From the NCBI GenBank assembly GCA_023213395.1, contig CM041465.1:151225741-151289740 (forward strand): 64,000 bases of DNA. The letters run 5' to 3'. A model generated the notes under the pieces. It had not been told where the DNA came from, ran no database searches, and saw only the letters and a program-made list of their open reading frames with translations. Position 1 is the stretch's first letter, and each line of letters begins with the position of its first letter. Origin of the DNA: Cycas panzhihuaensis (lineage: Eukaryota > Cycadophyta). The translations under genes were made by a program, and so were the position numbers. Shown here piece by piece: positions 12,353 to 28,545 of this stretch.

Positions 12353-12895
12353 ATGGATGATGATGTCTTGGTTGCTTGTAATGTTTCCCATTATCACCAT
12401 GATTGGTTATTAGATTCGGGTGCTTCACACCATATGTGTCTATACAAGAGTTGGTTCTCATCATACCAACCTCTTGATCGTGGTGATGTGCTTATGGGAA
12501 ATGAAGTTTCTTGTAAGACAATGGGTATTGGTAGCATTAGAATTAAAATATCTGATGGTATAGTGAGAACATTAATTAAAGTTAGACATGTACCTAATCT
12601 GAAAAGGAATCTAATTTCCTTGGGTGAACTTGATTCTGGTGGTTATAAGTACATAGGTTATGAAGGATTCTTAAAGGTGTCAAAAGGTGCCTTGGTTGTT
12701 ATGAAAGCCTTAAAGAAATGAAATCTTTATATTTTAGTGAGAAGTACAGATGTCAACCATGCAGCTACACCATCAAAGACTGCAAAAGATCCAGCTCAGT
12801 TATGGCATCAAAGACTTGGGCATATGAGTGAGAGAGGACTTAAGGTGCTGATGAACCATAAGTTACTTCCTAACTTACAACTTTCAGATTAAGCT
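12353..12895 (+). pseudogene. copia A protease and pre-integrase region
   Basis: The aspartic protease motif WLLDSGASHHM has its catalytic Asp codon at 12413-12415. The GAG-pre-integrase block LWHQRLGHMSERGLKVL follows near 12800-12850. The reading frame is shared with gag. One stop at 12719-12721 and a frameshift near 12.89 kb end it. Confidence 0.88.
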
Positions 12896-13920
12896 TTTGT
12901 AAAAATTATATTTTTAGAAAGCAGTGTAGACTTAGATTTAAAGTAGGGAGTCACACTAGTAAAGGTGTTTTAGATTACGTACATTCAGATGTGTGGGGAC
13001 TAACCCTTACAATATCTTATGGAAGATCATTGTACTTTATCACATTTATAGATGATTACTCCAGAAAGGTATGGATCTATTTTTGAAAAGGAAATATGAA
13101 GTTTTGAGTATGTTTAAGTAATTCAAGGCTCTAGTTGAGAAGAGCACTGACAAGTCAATCAAATATTTAAGAACTAACAATGGAGGTGAGTTTAACTCCT
13201 TAGAGTTTGAGAACTATTAGAGAGAAACTGGGATCAAAATACATAAGACCGCTAGTTATACTCTACAGTAGAATGGCATAGTTGAGCACATGAATAAGAC
13301 ACCTTTGGAAAGAGCAAGAAGCATGCTAAGTAATACAGGAGTGGAGCAGGGCTTATGGGAAGAAGTTATTCAAGTAGCTTGCTATTTGGTAAACAAGTCA
13401 CCATCACTTACAATAGACTATAAGATTCTTAAAGAGGTATGGACTGGACATCTATGTGACTATTCAAATTTGAAAGTTTTTGGTTATGATGCTTATGCCT
13501 TGATTGATAAAAGTCAATAGTTAAAGTTAGACCCAAAATCTAAGAGATGTATCTTTATTGGTTATGGTGATAGAGATGGTGTGAAGGGATACAAGTTGTG
13601 GGATCCTACTGCCCACAAAATCACTATTAATAGAGATGTTATATTTGATGAATCTCCCTTTCTAAAATCAGACAGTATAGAAGTTGAAGTGAAACAGGAG
13701 TAAAAAGTTAAACACCAACAGGTCAAGTTTGAAACCTAGCCATCTTTGAAAATAGAAGAGCAAGAAGATCTTTCTGAAGATGAATCTATAGCAGATTTAT
13801 AGGAGTATGTGGACACTCCTCTACCAATTGTTAGAAGATCTACATAAGTTAATCATCCACCTAATAGGTACAACCCTTCTATTTTTATTACTTTGGTATC
13901 TAATGATGGTGAGCCTACCT
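12896..13920 (+). pseudogene. copia A integrase
   Basis: After the frameshift the zinc-binding Cys residues, then YVHSDVWG, FITFIDDYSRKVWIYF and, after a second one-base shift near 13.08 kb, NGGEF are recognisable. QQNGIVEHMN follows with CAG CAG now CAG TAG at 13266-13271. The C-terminal part has LKVFGYDAYA and CIFIGYGD. The linker after 13680 holds further CAG-to-TAG and CAA-to-TAA stops. Confidence 0.87.
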
Positions 13921-14940
13921 GTTATCAAGAAGCAGTAGATGATATCCATAGTAAGAAGTGGAAGAGGGCTATGCAGGAAGAGATAGATACTTTGAAGAAA
14001 AATAATTCATAGGACTTGGTAGAACTTCCACATGGTAGGAAGACTGTTGGTTGTAGGTGGGTTTTTAAGAAAAAAATGGATGTTGATGGAAAGGTTGATA
14101 AATACAAGGTAAGACTGGTGGCTAAAGGCTTTGCACAGAAAGCAAGTATTGATTTTCATAAGATCTTTTTACCAGTTATCAAACTTGTTTCAATTCGAGT
14201 TCTGTTAGTATTGGTAGCTTCTCTTGATTTGGAATTGGAGTAGTTAGATGTAAAAATAACTTTTCTACATGGAGATTTAGATAAGGAGATCTATATGGAT
14301 TATCCAAAAGGGTTTATACAAGAGGGTAGGAAAAAACTTATTTGCAGGCTCAGGAAATCATTGTATATCCTAAAGCAATCACCCAGGTAACGGTACAAGA
14401 AGTTTGATGCCTTCATGGAGAGCCAAATTTTTAAAAGAAATGAGTATGATCATTATGTTTACTTTAAATTCTTAGACAATGGCTTATTCATTATCTTGGT
14501 ATTATATGTTGATGACATACTAGTTGCAAGCAAGAGCATGGCAAAAATCAATTAGTTAAAGGCTCAGTTGGCTAGGACTTTTGATATGAAGGATCTAGGA
14601 GCTGCAAAACAAATCTTAGGTATGGAGATATATAAAGACAGGAAAAATGGTAAGCTATGGTTATCACAGTAGAAATATATAGAGAAGGTACTAACCAGGT
14701 TTGATATGGTAAATGTGAAACTAGTGAGTATCCCATTGGCTTCTTATTTCAAGCTTTCTTCAAGTATGAGTCCTAGTAATGAAAAAGAAAAGGATTATAT
14801 GTCTTGTGTGCCTTATGCTAGTGTAGTAGGAAGTTTGATGTATGTCATGGTATGTACAAAATCTAACATTTACCATGTAGTCAGTGTAGTTAGTAAGTTT
14901 ATAGAAAATCCAAGAAAGGAACATTGGGCAACAGTGAAAT
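13921..14940 (+). pseudogene. copia A reverse transcriptase
   Basis: RT motifs in order are DLVELPHGRKTVGCRWVFKKK, RLVAKGFAQK, LDVKITFLHGDL, SLYILKQSPR and the intact catalytic YVDD at 14505-14516, then FDMKDLGAAKQILGMEI. Stops at 14010 (TGG to TAG), 14241, 14553 and 14670 (each CAG to TAG) all fit single C-to-T or G-to-A changes. The frame is otherwise open to RNase H. Confidence 0.92.
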
Positions 14941-15466
14941 GAGTGCTTCAGTATTTGAGAGGCACAAGTGACTATTGCATCACCTTTGGAGGTATAAGTA
15001 ATCAGGTTTATGGATATATTGATTTAGACTTTGTAGGAGATTTAGATAAGAGAAGGTCTACTTCAAGTTATATATTCACTCTTGGGAATGGTCCAATTAG
15101 TTGGATGTCAAAATTATAAAGTATGATTGCATTATCGACTATAGAAGTTGGAATTATTGTAGCACATGCTTGTAAAGAAGTAATCTAGTTACAGGGTCTA
15201 TTGGTTGAGCTTAGAAGGAAATAAAAAAAGGCAAAGGTATTTTGTGACAGTCAAAGTGCTATTTACTTAGTAAAGAATCTAGCTTATCATAGTAGGATAA
15301 AGCATATTACTCTTAAGTACCATTTTGTTAGGCAGGTTGTGGAAGCAAGTGGAGTGGCACTTGAAAAGGTTAATACAAAACAGGATTATACTGATATATT
15401 CATAAAACTAGTACTATTAGAGAAGTTCAAATGGTGTTTGACTTCTCTTGGCTTGCAGAATAGGTG
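14941..15466 (+). pseudogene. copia A RNase H
   Basis: The segment shows LQYLRGTSDYCITFGG, Y.DLDFVGDLDKRRSTSSYIFTLG, WMSKL.S and FCDSQSAIYL, the copia RNase H block, ending with the usual LEKF..CL.SLGL tail at 15466. Stops at 14940 (TGG to TGA), 15186 (TGG to TAG) and near 15223 break it. Confidence 0.9.
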
Positions 15467-15504
15467 ATGAATGGTCCAAGAAAGGTATCAAATAAATTGT
15501 TGTC

Positions 15505-15515
15505 AAGGGGGAGAT
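15505..15515 (+). promoter_or_regulatory. polypurine tract of copia A
   Basis: AAGGGGGAGAT lies directly before the 3' LTR. Confidence 0.85.
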
Positions 15516-16174
15516 TATTAAATAATGTGACAATAATGTTTTGAAGGCTAAAATTTTGATAGGTTGGTAGTGCAGTTTACCTCTAAAACTTCCTTGGGGG
15601 GTTCCAAAAGGGGAAAGAGCCCCACTTGGCCAGGGCGATGCGAGGGGAGTTAGAATGCCCCCCGCAAAAAGGGGATTTAGGGGTGATAGTCCCTGACCCA
15701 AAAAGCTAGTATTGAAAAGCATACTAAATTGTAAAGAGAATCAGGGCCGTTCGCTCAAAATACCCTAGATTCTATGGTCAAGATTTGTGCCTTGTATGAC
15801 TCTCTCATATAGCCTGATTTATGGTGTTTTTTCATTATGTTGATGGTGTTTAATGGATTGGATGCATTGTGAAGAGTTGGGCGGCTGACTATTGTTGATG
15901 TGAGCATTTTACTATAGATTGTGTACACTTCTCTATTTTTATATAATAAAGATCGATACCTTTCCTATGTGGATGTTTCCTAGCACACTACTAGGGTTTT
16001 ACCATGTTATATTGGGTGTATATATGATGCTTTCCTTTCTTATTCATTTTATTATATTATCTCTAATTTTAAGAAATTGTATATTAAATTTTAGTTTCGA
16101 TTCCTGTAACTAGTTGCAAAATAGTTTAGATCTTGGTGGCAGTTTCAGGTTATTAGGACTTTATCTTCTCAACA
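15516..16174 (+). repeat. 3' LTR of copia A
   Basis: This 659-bp copy of the 5' LTR begins TATTAAATAA; the terminal TG is TA after a G-to-A change. It ends CTCAACA and is followed by the target duplication CTGTA (16175-16179). Confidence 0.94.
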
Positions 16175-16179
16175 CTGTA
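16175..16179. repeat. target-site duplication of copia A, right copy
   Basis: CTGTA matches 10811-10815. Removing one copy plus the element rejoins the minus-strand frame of copia B without a shift. Confidence 0.95.
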
Positions 16180-17400
16180 AAAGTAGTTGTTGAAGTTAAG
16201 GTTGATGTAGGAGGACCTGATGAAGGACTTAGAGAATAGGACGTTGACAGAACATAAGTATCCACAATTAGTATAGGAGGTACTACTAGCATGTCAACAT
16301 CATCATTAATAATAAATTAAAGTTGTGATAAGTCCAAGTCTTAGTTATCCTCTAAAAATATAACATCTCAACAAGAATATACCTATCTCCTAATAAGATC
16401 ATACAACTTATATACTTTGCATATGAGTACACAACCTATAAAAATATATTTTAAGCTCTTATCATTAAATTTCTTTTTGTTTCCTTTGGTAATAAATCTA
16501 TAGGCTATACAACTGAATGTTTTTAGATGCAAGACTATAGAATTTTGACCTAACCAAGATTCCTTAGGTGCTATATCCCTAACTATTATAGTTGGTCTCA
16601 TGTTTGTCAAGTATGCAGTAGTTGAAATACCTTTAGCCTAAAATGTAGTAGTAAGATTAGTAGCTTTAACCATTACTTTGCCTTTATTTACTAATATCTA
16701 GTTCATTCACTCAGCAATACCATTCTATTGAGGGGTGTAAGAAGTAGAAAATTAATGCCTAATGCTAAATTCTCTACAAAAGTTAGTGAATTATATGAAG
16801 GTATACTCCCCTCAATTATCAAATCTTAGAATCTTGATAATCATGCTTGTTTCATTTTTAACTTCTATTTTAAAGCCTTTAAATTTGTCAAAAGCTTCAA
16901 TTTTCTTCCTTAAAAAGTAAGCTCATCCTTTCTTAGAGTAGTTATCAATGAAAATTACAAAGTACATACTTATATTAATAGATTTAATTAATATGGGTCC
17001 ACAGATATCTGAGTGAATCAACCCTAATGTTTTAAATATTCACCATGTTCTTTTAGAAGGAAAAGGTTCTTTGTGTTATTTTCCAACTATATAGGTTTCA
17101 AAAAAACATATGTTTTATTTGATTTCTAACAACCAATGTACTATTTAAAGTCTAAACATAAGGTTCAAGTTCTATATATTAAGATGACCAAGGCGTTGTT
17201 GCTATTGTTGGTCCTTGGTGCACCTATATATAGGATTCTCTTAGATATATGAGTATTCATCTTATGTCTCAACTCAACCAAAAGAGACTCCACACTATAG
17301 AGTTCTGAGTCAAGATTCTGATGGTTCAAGCAGTTCATAAAATGTACTCTCGATTGGAGAGATATTGCCAAAATGATGAGAAGACCTCCTTATGATCCAA
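16180..17400 (-). pseudogene. copia B integrase
   Basis: The minus strand encodes, with many stops, a Cys/Gly-Lys zinc region (about 17060-17180), a degenerate core start, and the C-terminal part at 16383-16610 with KTFSCIAYRFI and KSLKYIFIGCVL. The RT side continues at 10810 past copia A. Confidence 0.75.
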
Positions 17401-17547
17401 AAAAAGGCAACGGGTTGGTTTTAAACCCCCTTAATTAAATAGGCCATGGTCTAGTCTATTGCATATGATCATTCCCTCGAGAGAGGAGGGGGCTACAAAC
17501 TTTAATCAATAATCCAATTTAGTTTGATTAAACTAAAATATTACAAT
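17401..17547. other. short unique stretch before the microsatellite
   Basis: No coding signal is seen. It separates copia B integrase from the repeat tract; gag and protease would be expected next but are not found. Confidence 0.4.
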
Positions 17548-20438
<2,891 letters not shown>

Positions 20439-21278
20439 AGCTCTCTTCGTTCTTTCTGTGGTGTTCAAGAAAAAGATGTTGCTTTTCCCCAAGTTTATTT
20501 TCTGGTTTGTCGCTATTTCAAATCTTTCTAATTGAGTCTTTATTGCCCTGGCTTCTTTTATCGTGACCTTCCCAAGTAGGATATTGTCATCCACAAAATG
20601 ATGATGCACAATATAATCCACACCCGACGTGGACCTAAGACCCACAATCTTCTTGGAAACCCTAGCTTCCTCCACAGACCTACCCAAGATCTCTGCCATT
20701 ATAATAAATAAGTAGGGAGCCAATAGATCCCTTTATCTTAGGCCTCTGTAGCCTAAAAAAAAGGTAGAGGAGGATCCATTTATGATCGCAAAGAATCTAG
20801 GCCTTGATATGTAACTCTCAATCTAGGCTCTCTAGCTATTCCCAAACGCAAATGCGCTGATACAATCCAACAAACAACCCCATGATACCCTATAATAGGC
20901 TTTTGAGAGGTCTATCTTAACAACCATCCCAGGATCCTTCCTCTGGGAGATTGAATGGATCATTTTGTAAACCATGATGATACCATCCAGAAATTGTCTT
21001 CCCTTCACGAACCCATCCTGTTTCAGACCTATAATAGAGGGGAGATATTCTTTGAGCCTGTTTGCCAAGACCTTAGCTAGAATTTTGTATTTTACATTAC
21101 ATAAGCTAATGGACCTGAAATCTTCCATCCTCTTAGCGTCACCTTTCTTCAGGATTAGAACTAGGAGCGTTGCTTTCTATTTTCCATGGATTTTACCATT
21201 CACATAAAATTCTTTTATAGTTTCTAGAAGGTCATCTTTTATAATATCCCAATATTCTTGATAGAAGCTCGGAGGAGC
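20439..21278 (-). pseudogene. LINE reverse transcriptase, central part (3' segment)
   Basis: The minus strand encodes APPSFYQEYWDIIKDDLLE, then LLVLILKKGDAKRMEDFRSISL, YKILAKVLANRLKE, QDGFVKGRQFLDGI and IDLSKAY. The catalytic FVDD is at about 20589-20600. This is an L1-type LINE RT, which primes DNA synthesis on nicked target DNA. It breaks off into microsatellite at 20439, so the thumb, the 3' end and any poly(A) are missing. Stops are present. Confidence 0.9.
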
Positions 21279-22404
21279 ATTTTATGTCTAGTTGCATGAC
21301 AAGTAAGAATTCCAACTACAAATGGCTAGCTACCAATGTGTACACTCCCCTTACACAAGATGAAAGGAAGCATATCTGGAGCAGGCTTCTGGAGGCCCAT
21401 GTGAACTGGTCTGGACCATGGGTAATAGCAAGGGACTTTAATACAGCCCTTTCTCCTAAAGAGAAGAAAGGGGGGTAAATTGAATGGACAAAAAGAATGG
21501 AAGACCTGGGGGACTTTATGCAGAAGGGTAGGATAATGGATATCCCCTTATAGGGCCACAAGTTCACTTGGTCCAACAAAAGACTAGGCTTTCACCATAT
21601 CCAGGTCAGGTTGGACAGAGTCATAATCAACTATTACTAGGTTAGCCAACATAGCAACATCAAGTTGGAAGCCCTACCCAGGACAATATCTGATCACACT
21701 CCATTGGTGTTAGGATTTGATAAAAATAGAGGTTGGGTAAATACTCCCTTCCGATTTGAACTTATGTGGACAAGAGACCCTAGTCTCTATGGACTAATAA
21801 CTGAGTGGTGTAAGATTTCAATGTTTGGATGTGTGATGTGGAGATTCTCATAAAAATTAAACTAGGTAAAATGTCAGATCCAAGTCTAGAATAAAAACTC
21901 CTACGGAGATATTTTTTCCAGGAAGGCTCAGATTTTGGAGGAGTTAAATTCCCTCAAGGGAAAATATAGAGGCAAGGTCGCACCCGCAATCTAGACTAGG
22001 ATCAAAGAGCCTTTTGTCTATTCTAGATGAAGTTTTGACTGAGGAAATCTTTTGGAAATAAAAGTCTAGGGCCTTGTGGTTAGACGAGGGGGACAAAAAC
22101 ACAAAATTTTTTCATATGACAATGGTTAAACATAGAGCCTGTAATCATATCAAAGCTTTAATAAATGAGCAGGGGGAGGAAATTCTAGATCTAGAAAGTA
22201 TCAAAGATATTGCAGTGGATTATTTCTTGGAATTATATAAGGAGCCAAGAAGTACATATTAGGTAATTAGAAGAGAGGTTCTCAAGGCTATACCAATAAA
22301 GGTAAATGAAGCTATGAACAGAGCTTTGGAGGCCCCCTTCTCTCAAGAAGAGGTGAGGAAAGTTATTTTTGGGATGAAGAAGGAGAAAGCTCCTAGACTA
22401 GATC
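21279..22404 (+). pseudogene. LINE endonuclease and RT N-terminus, inverted 5' segment
   Basis: The plus strand encodes an AP-type endonuclease: NVYTPLTQDER, ARDFN (canonical GDFN), WTKRMEDLGDF, FTWSNKR and the catalytic SDHTPLVL near 21682. It is followed by the RT N-terminus with LWLDEGDKNTKFFH and [12 protein letters not shown], ending at 22403. The next expected residues are encoded on the opposite strand starting at 21278. Only about one codon is missing between the two halves. Confidence 0.9.
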
Positions 22405-22874
<470 letters not shown>

Positions 22875-23096
22875 TGTTGAAAAATATAACCTGCAATAAG
22901 ATAATCACAAACAGAAACAAACACCTCCACAGGATCGAACGATACCCTTAAGGTACCTCAAATTGTATTAACAAAACATCCTTACAACAACATTCAATAT
23001 GATACACTATGTTGTGTATTTATAATACAAGTCATGATGGAAGAGTAGGACCCACTTGCATGTGGGACAAATCAAATGTGCATTAATATTCTAACA
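22875..23096 (-). repeat. small solo LTR or short LTR element in the microsatellite
   Basis: A 222-bp unique island with TGTT...AACA ends sits between microsatellite blocks. On the minus strand it carries a TATA box (ttataaatac, near 23019-23028). The bases on either side (atata and atacg) match at only 3 of 5. No internal region is present, so a solo LTR formed by LTR-LTR recombination is the simplest reading. Confidence 0.6.
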
Positions 23097-24583
<1,487 letters not shown>

Positions 24584-25439
24584 TTCTTTAAAGAAATAGG
24601 TATGCCATGCGATATTTTACTAAATGTGAGAAAATGGAACAAAATTGAGCATAGATCAAGTGAATCTAGTTGGTATCACTAAGGTGGCTCTCGCAGAGTA
24701 AGGGAGAGGTGTTACAACCAACATAACGCTCACAGTGAGCTCACTTAAGCTTAATAGAGGTGACAAGGAAGAGACAGGAGGCACAAAGGTTAGGAGGTTA
24801 GGTGCCCTATAATCTTTATCATAAATCTTCCTATGTCTATGGTGAGATGATAATTATTCTTAGGACCTTCTGGTGACTTCACAATGACTGAATATTAATG
24901 GCATGGTCATTTATTTTGGTGAGGTTGAGTGGCAGATGTCTCCATGGTTAGTAGGTCATACAAAGATGAAACAAATTTGCAATAGAGACAAGGGTCATTA
25001 TGGGTAATGATAAAGCACTATGTGATCTCCACAAATGATTGCAACTATGATAGGTCACTTAGACAAATAGTTTATCAAGGGCTACAAGTGATGGCATTAT
25101 GTAGATCTTGTAGGTAGTTGAATAGCCATCAAATAACTATACAAATAAGGGCGGTAATTAATCCTCCATAATCTTCAATCCAAAATAGCTTGTACATGTA
25201 ATGTAAATGGCCATCTCTAGATTTCCATGAATGGGGTTAAGGAATGAAACAAATTAGCCTAAAATAGAATCAAGCATATATTCATAATGGTATTGAATAA
25301 GATTTTCATTTTTTCAAATGAAACCAACTATGTTAGAAAATGAACTTAAACAAGATCTCATTTCTCCACAATATGGTTGTGTAGGGACACTTTTAACATG
25401 AATACCTGTAATAAAATATGAGCATACAAGAGGAAACAA
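24584..25439 (-). other. unique stretch next to the copia B 5' LTR
   Basis: This lies where leader and gag of copia B should be. I recognise no gag domain, zinc knuckle or protease on the minus strand, and nothing on the plus strand. Confidence 0.5.
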
Positions 25440-25451
25440 GTTCTAATACTA
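25440..25451 (-). promoter_or_regulatory. decayed primer-binding site of copia B
   Basis: The minus strand reads TAGTATTAGAAC, which is TGGTATCAGAGC with three transitions, one base inside the LTR. Confidence 0.82.
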
Positions 25452-25452
25452 A

Positions 25453-25822
25453 TTGAAAGAAATAGTAGGATCAAAATAATTCTTGTATGCAAGATAAACA
25501 CCACACAATCATAATATTATAAATATATTAAATGAACATAACATAAGGGTCAAATTGGTTAACTCTTACAATGATATTTTGGTATAGTTTCAACTCATAC
25601 AAACAAAACATAATATATGATGGGGAGGACATGGCCTATATTTATAAGGGTGTAATATCACTCTACTCTCATTTGATTGCCTAACATAATGGGTGAATAT
25701 TAGTGGCGCATTATGCAGTAAAGGAGTTCAAGTACCTTTAATTACATTACAATATAAATCAATTACATAAAATACAAAGTATTATAAGAAGTACATAATG
25801 AGGGTGTCATTATATTTTAACA
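25453..25822 (-). repeat. 5' LTR of copia B
   Basis: This 370-bp partner of 8722-9090 has the same ends (TGAAAGAAAT and TTTTAACA in plus orientation). Confidence 0.92.
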
Positions 25823-25829
25823 TGAAGAG

Positions 25830-26119
25830 AGCGATATCCTAGCAGGGAGTAGATGAATCATATGTCAGGTATAATATAAAGGTTCAGTTCCCTACCCATG
25901 GATATATCAATGAAGTTAAATAATAATCCACCATTAATCAAAATAGTAATAGGGATTTTTCAAAGGGTAGCCCTGACACATAGTGGTTTAGGATAAGAAA
26001 CAAAGCAGATAGTGAACGACGATACTTTTAGCTTAGGATTACGGAAGGTTCTAGGGGTGGTTCTTCTTTAAGTATTTGGTTCGAGTCAAAATCTTCTTTA
26101 GGGGATAGGCCAAGGTTAA
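25830..26119 (-). pseudogene. gypsy C aspartic protease
   Basis: Near 25880-25980 the minus strand reads ITILINGGLLFNFIDISMGRELNL, matching the retropepsin pattern I.LIDGGS.HNFID with the catalytic Asp changed to Asn. Stops follow toward the copia B border. Confidence 0.75.
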
Positions 26120-26385
26120 TGGTAAATACCATATGCTTGGCTTTGCATACTCTATCATAGGCAGGGATCTAATTCTTTAAGCATTAGATGTAGAGGCCAG
26201 CTCCCCTATGTCTATGCACTTCTACAGGTGGTACATAAATTAAACTTGACAAAGTAAATACCTTATGCTTAGCTTTGCAAACTCTATCATGGGAAGGGGT
26301 CTAATTCTCTAAGCATTAGATGTAGAGGCTAGCTTTCCTATGTCTATATACTTCAGCATGTGGTACATAAATTAAACTTAACAAA
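26120..26385 (-). repeat. 132-134-bp tandem duplication in gypsy C gag end
   Basis: Two adjacent copies (about 26120-26253 and 26254-26385) share taaatacc.tatgctt at one end and ttaaactt.acaaag at the other. On the minus strand each may encode a Cys-x2-Cys zinc-knuckle-like motif (CTTC), now broken by stops. Confidence 0.8.
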
Positions 26386-27263
26386 GGCTCTACCGATAGG
26401 CATTTCATTGAAGGGTGCTATGACTCATATAAAGGTAGTCACTAACATTGAGGGTATGCCTATCAGAAACGTTAGTACCATGTATAATCATGATGAAAAG
26501 TAGGTTGTTCTACTATAAATTTAACCTCAACTACCTTAGCCATAGTTATGGATTATCTTAAATTTATTCATGGTGATGTTTTATGGCACACTTAAATGCA
26601 CTCTTTGAGTCCCAATACATATACATCAACAAATATTTGTCAATCTAGTAGTTGATTAACTTGATTTTATAAAATCTAGAATTCTTTTATGTATGTTTCT
26701 ATAGATGTTATTTTCTTCAACTGATGGAGTTAACTAAAGAATGACTAGTTCTATATTTCCTCATTATTCAAAGAAACTTTTACAAAACTAGGCTCATGTT
26801 TAATTAACTAGATACTCATGTTACCACCAATGGAAATAATGATGTGCCTTGCCTTCAAGATAAATAGAGGTAAAGGTTAGTTGGTCATCAGCTAACTTGA
26901 ATTAAGAGAAAAGTGGGGTTCTAGCTTGTTGATTCAACTCCTTACAATATCCTTTGTGAGATCGAGATCAAATGTTAGTATATTGATTTTGTAATGAAAT
27001 GATTATTGATGTGGTTATAGGGATGGAGCTAATTGAAGTCCACTTATTAAGTTTGAAGTGCTTATCAAGTTAGTAGTAAAAGTGATTTTGGCCATCTAAG
27101 TAGTCATATTGGACATCTAATTAGTTAAATTTGCAATATCAATCATGAATTGATTAAATAGCTAAGTAAATTAAGCATCTATATTATTCTTAACATCATA
27201 CTTTAAAGTGGTAAACTAAGTCTCCAGTGTAGAAAGTTGATCTACTTGAGTAGGAGCCATCAT
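26386..27263 (-). pseudogene. gypsy C gag
   Basis: The minus strand has tandem ATG codons at 27258-27263 followed by MAPTQVDQLSTLET. Further on, YLEGKAHHYFHWW, a region resembling VEEN..IYRNIHKR.LDF, and MAKVVEVKFIVEQ fit the gypsy capsid domain. Many stops are present. The assignment rests on the LEG.A..W block and its place before the protease. Confidence 0.65.
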
Positions 27264-28532
27264 ATGGTTAAATATCAATTGTTAAAAAGAGAAATGGATT
27301 CCAAGAAAGGATATTTAGGTGAGAAGAAGGGGTGTAATAAAATAAGATAAAAAAGATAGAATAAGGATAAAGAATTAGAAAGTAATGTAGAACAAAAAGG
27401 AGAGAGAGGTGTCTATATCCTATTGACCCCCAAAATTTTATAATAATTTTATGTTGTATACTAACATGAGTATAAAGAGCTTGTCAAAATGATGTAGGTG
27501 AGAATTAAGCATAATAATTAGGATGTGGGGATCATAGGGTGCATATATGCCTTTTGTTTTGTTTATCTAGACCTTTGGTGTAGGCCTTAAGTCTAAAAAG
27601 CTAATTTATGTAAAAGGGGCCCTATAGAGTACAAAAGTAACTATGCAAAGGTATAAACTTACTATTTTTCTTTGAACTAATGATACAAACCTTAGGACTT
27701 TAGAGTTGAAGGCTTAAACAGAAATAATTCTATAATGAGTTTGAATAAGTTTAGTGGTTATTATTGATAATACCTCTATATGATGTTTAGCTATAATGAC
27801 TTTGTTTCTGCCTTATATTCTATAGATATTTATTACTATTTTCTTTAAGTAGTTTATGTCAAAGTAAAGCAATATTTTAATGATAAACTTTCTAAGTAAA
27901 CTTTTAACATAGGGCTTACTTGGTATATAGACCCTTCAATAAACTTTTCAATCACACTAACTATGAAGGATCACTGTACCCATAATTGTAATAGTCGTGC
28001 TAAGGTATTTAAGAAGGATAGGTTCCTAGTACTAATTGTTAACAAGTACACTATAGATTTATAAGTAGTCAACATATTTCCTATTTTAAGATAGGGAAGG
28101 AAGACTAAAAGGGTCCTCCTATATATCAAAAGGTACATGGAGGCTTACTTTCATATGCAACTACTATTTAAAGCCTACGTAGGAAGGTAACTTACTTCAC
28201 TTCATATATTGGTATATACCTAACTACACTTGGCTGAGAATGATAACTACTTATAGATATCTTCAGATCGCAAGAATAAGATCTCTATCTAAACTCTGAA
28301 AAATAAAAAGGGTGCAAGAAGGCATGTCATCTTTCTTTAATCTATATGAAGAATAGGAGAGTGGCATAAAGCTAGTACATAAATAGAAAATAATAATAGG
28401 TAAGTAAAATGAGAAAGAGAGGTTTTTGGATTTTTCACAATAGATAGAAAAAAATCCCAAATTTTCATCTCCGCTTTCTATGCCATGCCTTCACGATTAC
28501 ACCTTACTGCTTCAGATGGACTAGAAAGCTAA
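27264..28532 (-). other. gypsy C leader
   Basis: About 1.3 kb lie between primer site and gag. They are AT-rich with no recognised coding region. Another small insertion could be hidden here. Confidence 0.4.
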
Positions 28533-28544
28533 GTTTTGATACCA
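28533..28544 (-). promoter_or_regulatory. primer-binding site of gypsy C
   Basis: The minus strand reads TGGTATCAAAAC, the tRNA-Met type site with G-to-A changes, followed by ttagctttc. Confidence 0.75.
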
Positions 28545-28545
28545 C

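Larger units (their letters stand above)
10816..16174 (+). mobile_element. full-length Ty1/copia element A
   Basis: This 5359-bp element has 5' LTR (10816-11473), tRNA-Met primer site, gag, protease, integrase, RT, RNase H, polypurine tract and 3' LTR (15516-16174), and is bounded by perfect 5-bp duplications. The LTRs agree at roughly nine bases in ten by eye, so it is not recent. The gag-pol frame would span about 11546-15466. It has two single-base frameshifts (near 12.89 and 13.08 kb) and a dozen or more stops. Confidence 0.97.

Noticed and set aside
12171-12413. Open frame with an Arg/Lys-rich product overlapping copia A gag.
   Set aside because: It is a shifted frame of the real gag, which reads through the zinc knuckle in the other frame.
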